A DNA stretch of 64,000 nt from Alphaproteobacteria bacterium UBA828 (GTDB lineage: Bacteria > Pseudomonadota > Alphaproteobacteria > UBA828), in assembly GCA_002296185.1 (NCBI GenBank), contig DBHM01000027.1:137375-201374 (forward strand). The letters run 5' to 3'. The position numbers and the translations under genes were made by a program. Under the pieces are notes generated by a model, which had not been told where the DNA came from, did not search any database, and worked only from the letters and a program-made list of their open reading frames with translations. Position 1 is the first letter of the stretch. Each line of letters begins with the position of its first letter. Positions 59,731-64,000 of the stretch are shown one piece after another.

Positions 59731-61143
59731 ATGTCAGTGCTACTTGATCAAAACAAAAACTATAATGCACAATTTGGACCAATCTTTAGATCATCAGCAA
59801 TTTTTTATATTCCTCGTGATGTTAAGACGACTATAACTGTTTCCAATTACTGGGATTTTAAAAACAATTTAGAAGTAGGGCTATTATTTTCAATACGTAA
59901 ACTTAGTGGAGAATTAGTTGAGAGACGAGAGCTATACTTTAATGATGGATTAGTTATTAATGAGAGTAAATGGCCTATCGAAGAGGGTTCTGTCGAGGTG
60001 GAGGCATTCGGTAATAAAAACCTTCGTATACCTTATGCGGCTGTCATGGGAGTATATGAAACAGAAGCTTCGATTACTATGGTTCACTCTTATGGGAGAA
60101 ACCACAACTTAATAGAAATAGAAGATCGGAGTTCCTTAACCTCTGGACGCGAGAGCTGTTGGACTATTCGTCAAGATAATGATGTTGAGAATAAAGCGGT
60201 TTTTCATAATGGTCATCTAGGTGTACCTAATCAAATAGCAAAATTTACGTTAACAAATGTTGAGGGAGCGGAGCATTCTACAGATTTCAGTATGCCCCTT
60301 TTAGAACCGTTTGAAACATTTGTTTTTAACTTGTCTGAAATAGTTCCACAATATAAGGATTTTCTTAGCGGCTCAGACGGTTGGGGGACATTACATTTTG
60401 AAAATAAAACTGCCTTCACGCGACTACTTTTAGTTTGGCAAAATAAATTAACAGGGGAGTTACAAGTAACTCATTCAAATTTTGATTATTCTGAGATTGA
60501 GACTAATAAGATAGAGGCAACTAAGCCAGCAATTATGAAATGGCCTTCAATATTAACTCAATCAGATTCTGGGCAAGTCGTGCTATATCCAAAATTTTCC
60601 AAAGGTATATATAAAATAACTTCAAATAAAAGTATAACTGAAACTGATAAAGGTTTGTTCATTAAAACTAAGGATATTGATGCTCTTGAATTTACGTCCT
60701 TAGATAAAAACACAATACCTTCACGAATAGTAACTGGAATCACTTATCAAAAAGAAAAAAATACTTTACCATTAGAGTGTTCCATGGGAATTGTTCACGA
60801 AAAAAGACCGCCAAAAAGATTTCACTGGGCTGTTGTCTCAAAAAAGTTCAAGTCACGTCTATTCTTCAATGCCTTTACAGAAATATATCAGGTCCCTGAT
60901 GACTTGTTTATCGTATTTAGACTTTATACGGCAAAGAGAAATCAATATGTGGAAAAACGTTTGGATATTCAATCTCTGAATGAAATCCCAGATGGTATTT
61001 ATATAGATGAATTATTTGCCAATATAGATCAATCAGGTCATGAGGATTATTGTTATGTTTCAATGTTCTCAAACTTTGGTGGATTGCTAATGTATTCTTC
61101 TATGCAAAAAAAATCTTCTATGACTATAGAGCATTCATTTTAG
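59731..61143 (+). CDS. unknown protein of 470 residues with three repeats of an HS motif
   Basis: I do not recognise the family. There is no signal peptide or membrane helix. Sequence is beta-rich with frequent aromatic residues. A similar ending occurs three times: SITMVHSYGRN (HS at 119-120), ELQVTHSNFD (248-249) and SMTIEHSF (468-469), each preceded by a hydrophobic strand pair about 15-20 residues earlier, and domain starts with short strand-rich blocks (for example TTITVSNYWDF and IAKFTLTNVEG). This suggests three related beta domains, the last with a longer insertion. A ribosome-like site (ccttgaagga) precedes the ATG. Neighbours (photolyase, flavin reductase) give no clear hint. Confidence 0.75.
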   Translation: MSVLLDQNKNYNAQFGPIFRSSAIFYIPRDVKTTITVSNYWDFKNNLEVGLLFSIRKLSGELVERRELYFNDGLVINESKWPIEEGSVEVEAFGNKNLRIPYAAVMGVYETEASITMVHSYGRNHNLIEIEDRSSLTSGRESCWTIRQDNDVENKAVFHNGHLGVPNQIAKFTLTNVEGAEHSTDFSMPLLEPFETFVFNLSEIVPQYKDFLSGSDGWGTLHFENKTAFTRLLLVWQNKLTGELQVTHSNFDYSEIETNKIEATKPAIMKWPSILTQSDSGQVVLYPKFSKGIYKITSNKSITETDKGLFIKTKDIDALEFTSLDKNTIPSRIVTGITYQKEKNTLPLECSMGIVHEKRPPKRFHWAVVSKKFKSRLFFNAFTEIYQVPDDLFIVFRLYTAKRNQYVEKRLDIQSLNEIPDGIYIDELFANIDQSGHEDYCYVSMFSNFGGLLMYSSMQKKSSMTIEHSF

Positions 61144-61175
61144 TCTATTACTTCTTAAGTAAGAATTTTTTCAAT

Positions 61176-61841
61176 TTAGCGATAGATTCCATCCCACTCA
61201 GTTTTTGAAACCTCTACATTTCCGTCGTCATCAACTGTAGGTCGTTGTAGTACAAAAGTTGTTTCAGGTGTAATTACTCCATAATCCATATAGCCCATTC
61301 GAGCTAAAGGACGCATCTCTGATGTATTTACAATACCATCTTTGATAAATTTATCATTTATATAGACCCCAACTACTTGACCTATAGTCATAAAATGGCC
61401 TTTGTCACCTTGATCAACTACATCTGGTAATTCTATAGTTTTCCAGTGTTTGCACTCTAGAGCGGCTGGAGATCGAGAAACGCGGGGTGGCTTCACAAAT
61501 TGTGACTCTGTTGTTTCAAGATTTGCAAGAGAGAATTCATTTGCTAAATAGTCAACAGGTGCTGAGCTAATATTCATACCTTCACGGGTATCCCACGTAG
61601 ATAAAGAACACGTAAATTCGCCATTATCTTCAATATTGCGCAGACTGTCTTTTCGGTCTACAGAAGTAAACATCACATAATTTGGATCCGCACCTACTGC
61701 ATTGAAAAAACTATAAGGTGCAAGGTTTAATATGCCGTCGTTAGAAATAGTTGAAATCCAACCAATGGGTCTTGGTGCAACTAAGGCTTTGAAGGGGTCA
61801 TGCTTTAAGCCGTGGTTATTCTCTATACTATCATAGTGCAT
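61176..61841 (-). CDS. flavin reductase family protein (FMN-binding split barrel)
   Basis: NAD(P)H:FMN reductase-like protein of 221 residues. The family segments are FKALVAPRPIGWISTISNDG, LAPYSFFNAVGADPNYVMF, DTREGMNISSAPVD and the late GQVVGVYINDKFI. Such proteins supply reduced flavin to monooxygenases or act on flavins directly; no oxygenase partner is adjacent. Convergent with the unknown 470-residue gene. Confidence 0.9.
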   Translation of the reverse strand: MHYDSIENNHGLKHDPFKALVAPRPIGWISTISNDGILNLAPYSFFNAVGADPNYVMFTSVDRKDSLRNIEDNGEFTCSLSTWDTREGMNISSAPVDYLANEFSLANLETTESQFVKPPRVSRSPAALECKHWKTIELPDVVDQGDKGHFMTIGQVVGVYINDKFIKDGIVNTSEMRPLARMGYMDYGVITPETTFVLQRPTVDDDGNVEVSKTEWDGIYR

Positions 61842-61935
61842 GATATTATTCCTAAAATACGATTAATAAGTTAAATTATTTTATTAGGCAATGACTCGAG
61901 TAACTTATCTATAATAATACTTAATTCTGCAATAT

Positions 61936-62988
61936 TTAGTTATGGTGCGTTTCCTCAAACCCTCCAAGAATAGCTATAAGATTGTCACCTAGAATATCTG
62001 ATATATACCCTCCTTCTTGTATCATAAGAGTAGGTAGTTTAATTCTTCCTATAGCCTGGCCAATTCTATAAAAGCCATCTGTTGTAATACTCATAAAAGC
62101 AAGTGGATCACTTTCTGATATATCTAGACCAAGCGCTATAATTAATATTTCAGGTTTAAAAGTTATAATCTCATCTATCGCGAAATTTAATGTGTCTAGA
62201 TATGATTGATCAGCTGTATTCTTTTCAAGTGGCAAGTTAATGTTATAGCCCTTTCCCATGGCTAAGCCTGCCTCATCTGAGTATCCAGAAAAAAATGGAT
62301 AGTAGTCAGATGGATCACCATGAAGTGAAACAGTTAAAACATCAGACCGGTTGTAAAATATACCTTGAGTACCATTTCCATGGTGTACATCAATATCCAA
62401 TATAGCTATTTTTTTTGCCCCATTTTCAATAAAACATTGCCCGGCTATAGCGGTATTATTAAAAAAACAAAACCCTCCTGCTTGATCTGAGAAAGCGTGG
62501 TGACCTGGAGGTCTGCAAAGAGAATAAGCAAAGGTATTTTTTTTGCTATTTTTAGCATCATCGATTAAAGCAAGTGCTCCAGATACGGCAACATTAGCTG
62601 ATAATATGGCCCCATCATATGTCCCTTTTCCTATCGGGCATGCAGTATCTGCTTGATAATATCCAGCGAGCCCTATGAGTGATTTTGGTAATAAACTCAT
62701 ATTTCGACCTGGGTGTATATTGGGAATAACTTCATTACTGCTATCTGGAAGATTTTGCCACAGACTCCATGAATTTTTAAGGAAATTTATATAGCCCTTA
62801 TCATGTATTGCTTCTATAGGTTTTGTGCCATGATCCTGAGACTCTATTAAATTGTGTCCAGCTGCTCTTGCTGATGCTTCTAAGATTTCCGCTCGTTTTG
62901 GTTGTTCAGGATTATTTTTTAGTTGACCTCTAGAAATAAAGGTTTGTGGTGAATGGATAGTATGATTAGGGGAATAAAACACTCGCAT
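61936..62988 (-). CDS. acetylpolyamine amidohydrolase (histone deacetylase family)
   Basis: Zinc deacetylase of 350 residues. Active-site motifs are visible: CRPPGHHAFSDQAGGFCFFNN, then the zinc region LDIDVHHGNGTQ, followed by SLHGDPSDYYPFFSGYSDEAG, which is typical of polyamine-specific members, and QEGGY near the end. The start RVFYSPNHTIHSP also fits that subgroup. It probably deacetylates acetylputrescine-like polyamines for catabolism. The divergent transporter gene may belong to the same function, which is only an inference. Confidence 0.92.
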   Translation of the reverse strand: MRVFYSPNHTIHSPQTFISRGQLKNNPEQPKRAEILEASARAAGHNLIESQDHGTKPIEAIHDKGYINFLKNSWSLWQNLPDSSNEVIPNIHPGRNMSLLPKSLIGLAGYYQADTACPIGKGTYDGAILSANVAVSGALALIDDAKNSKKNTFAYSLCRPPGHHAFSDQAGGFCFFNNTAIAGQCFIENGAKKIAILDIDVHHGNGTQGIFYNRSDVLTVSLHGDPSDYYPFFSGYSDEAGLAMGKGYNINLPLEKNTADQSYLDTLNFAIDEIITFKPEILIIALGLDISESDPLAFMSITTDGFYRIGQAIGRIKLPTLMIQEGGYISDILGDNLIAILGGFEETHHN

Positions 62989-63159
62989 TATAAATCTATC
63001 CTAAAACTAGTTGACTGGTGTTTGTTTTCTAATAGAGGTATTATTTAACAATTAATTAACATGTTTTATTATAATCGTTGAACGAAATAGTTATGTTTTG
63101 AAAAATGAGTATAGTGTTTTCATTACTTATTAATAGTCCACAAGTATAGGCTTATCTTT

Positions 63160-64000
63160 TTGAATATAAATATTAATAAATTATTTATCCCGACAGCATT
63201 GGTCTTATTAGGAGGGATAACCTTTGGTAGTATTTTCTCTGCAAATATCTTTGCTTATGAGTCGGGATTGCCTCACTTCTCATATGTTTTCTGGCAAATT
63301 TTTCTTGGTTCTTTAATTCTATTAATAATATCCTTAGCAACTAAGACTTTCCCCAAATTCACATGGGGGAATATTAGGGCTTACATATTTGTTGCTGTCC
63401 TTGGGCTAATAGTTCCAGTTATTGTATTTAATGTCGTGGCAGATAAGTTGCCCCCTGGTATCATCACTCTTTCTGTAGCATTAATCCCAGCTAGTACTTA
63501 TTTACTCTCCCTGCTTATTAAGGCAGATAAGTTTCGCGTAGTAAGTATATTAGGAGTTATCATAGGATTCGGGAGTGTTTTATTAATTGTTTTACCCCAG
63601 GGTAGTTTGCCAATTGAGGGTGCTGAAATCTGGGTCATTTTTTCTTTACTCGTTCCAATATCTGCTGGGACTAATAATGCTTTTAGTGCGCTAGTTATAC
63701 CTCCAAACACACAGACTTTTGGGCTAGCAACAGGAACCATGTTAGTAGCATCAATAATTTTACTTCCAATAAGCCTGGCTTATGATGGACTTCATTTTTT
63801 TGGTAACTATGGATGGGAATCTATAGGTTCCACCCTGTGGGCTTCAATTGTATGGGTGACGATTTACATGTGTTTTTTCGAAATAGTCAAAAGAACAAGC
63901 GGTCTTTTTTATGCTCAGGTTAATTATATCATCGTTGCAGCTGGCATTATATGGTCATGGGCTATCTTTGCAGATGTTCTGAGCGCTTGGGTATGGGGTG
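63160..64000 (+). CDS. EamA/DMT-family transporter, truncated by the window end
   Basis: An open frame with many hydrophobic helices runs from a TTG at 63160 to the window end without a stop (280 codons seen). No ATG or GTG is available upstream in frame (the frame is closed by a stop at 63112-63114), and an AGG lies 9 bases before the TTG. Segments such as LVLLGGITFGSIFSANIFAY, VPVIVFNVVADKLPPGIITL and VALIPASTYLLSLLIKADKF are typical of EamA drug/metabolite transporters: the second helix pair ends the first EamA repeat. The second repeat starts near GAEIWVIFSLLVPISAGTNN. Substrate unknown. Confidence 0.85.
   Translation, partial: MNININKLFIPTALVLLGGITFGSIFSANIFAYESGLPHFSYVFWQIFLGSLILLIISLATKTFPKFTWGNIRAYIFVAVLGLIVPVIVFNVVADKLPPGIITLSVALIPASTYLLSLLIKADKFRVVSILGVIIGFGSVLLIVLPQGSLPIEGAEIWVIFSLLVPISAGTNNAFSALVIPPNTQTFGLATGTMLVASIILLPISLAYDGLHFFGNYGWESIGSTLWASIVWVTIYMCFFEIVKRTSGLFYAQVNYIIVAAGIIWSWAIFADVLSAWVWG

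Overview
The window is a stretch of an AT-rich alphaproteobacterial chromosome. The assignment rests on gene content and order: the trmL/hemF pair beside petABC, the DUF1285 - NudL - DUF6111 - CCA-transferase cluster, pth - rplY - prs - pgeF - MidA-like methyltransferase - lgt facing ubiK - YbjN - proC, an ELM1-family gene, and ppx - rlmE - guaB. The low G+C and the photolyase suggest a free-living surface-water (perhaps marine Rhodospirillales/SAR116/AEGEAN-169-like) bacterium; this habitat and clade guess is inference.

Layout. 1-5 kb: the end of a tRNA-Gln(UUG) gene, an RND efflux pump with its adaptor, and a Nudix hydrolase. 5-8.2 kb: an acoABC-type 2-oxo/acetoin dehydrogenase operon whose E2-like protein is a lipoyl domain fused to an alpha/beta hydrolase. 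8.3-11 kb: DUF1285, CoA pyrophosphatase, DUF6111, CCA-adding enzyme. 11-15.3 kb: hemF, trmL and the cytochrome bc1 operon petABC. 15.4-25.2 kb: a long minus-strand housekeeping block (mtnP, dienelactone hydrolase, ychF, pth, rplY, prs, a lipoprotein, pgeF, a MidA-like methyltransferase, lgt, hldD). 25.3-27.1 kb: ubiK, a YbjN protein, proC, followed by a gap holding a decayed secreted-protein gene. 27.7-31.2 kb: an OmpR/EnvZ-type two-component system, a MarR regulator and ilvE. 31.3-36.4 kb: molybdenum-cofactor genes moaE, moaD, moeA, mobB, then pgsA and uvrC. 36.8-42.1 kb: fhs, folB, a FolM-like reductase and uvrB. 42.3-45.2 kb: an aspartate-type aminotransferase, msrP (a Mo enzyme that would use the cofactor made by the moa/moe genes) and a HAD phosphatase. 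45.2-45.5 kb: a structured non-coding stretch that looks like a minus-strand small RNA. 45.5-48.7 kb: LysR regulator, trxB, ELM1 protein, tRNA-Gln(CUG). 48.9-53.7 kb: ppx, rlmE, guaB, guaA.

The right end is more accessory. From 53.8 to 57.2 kb lie a dihydropyrimidinase and an IlvD/Edd dehydratase with clearly higher G+C than anything around them, probably acquired. From 57.4 to 61.1 kb follow very AT-rich genes: a DUF4396 membrane protein, a cryptochrome/photolyase-family protein and a 470-residue protein of unknown family with a motif repeated three times. The window ends with a flavin reductase, an acetylpolyamine amidohydrolase and a truncated EamA-type transporter.

Most of the window is ordinary housekeeping sequence. 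I did not find a clearly new multi-gene system. The best candidates for something undescribed are the putative small RNA at about 45.2-45.4 kb and the three-repeat unknown protein at 59.7-61.1 kb.
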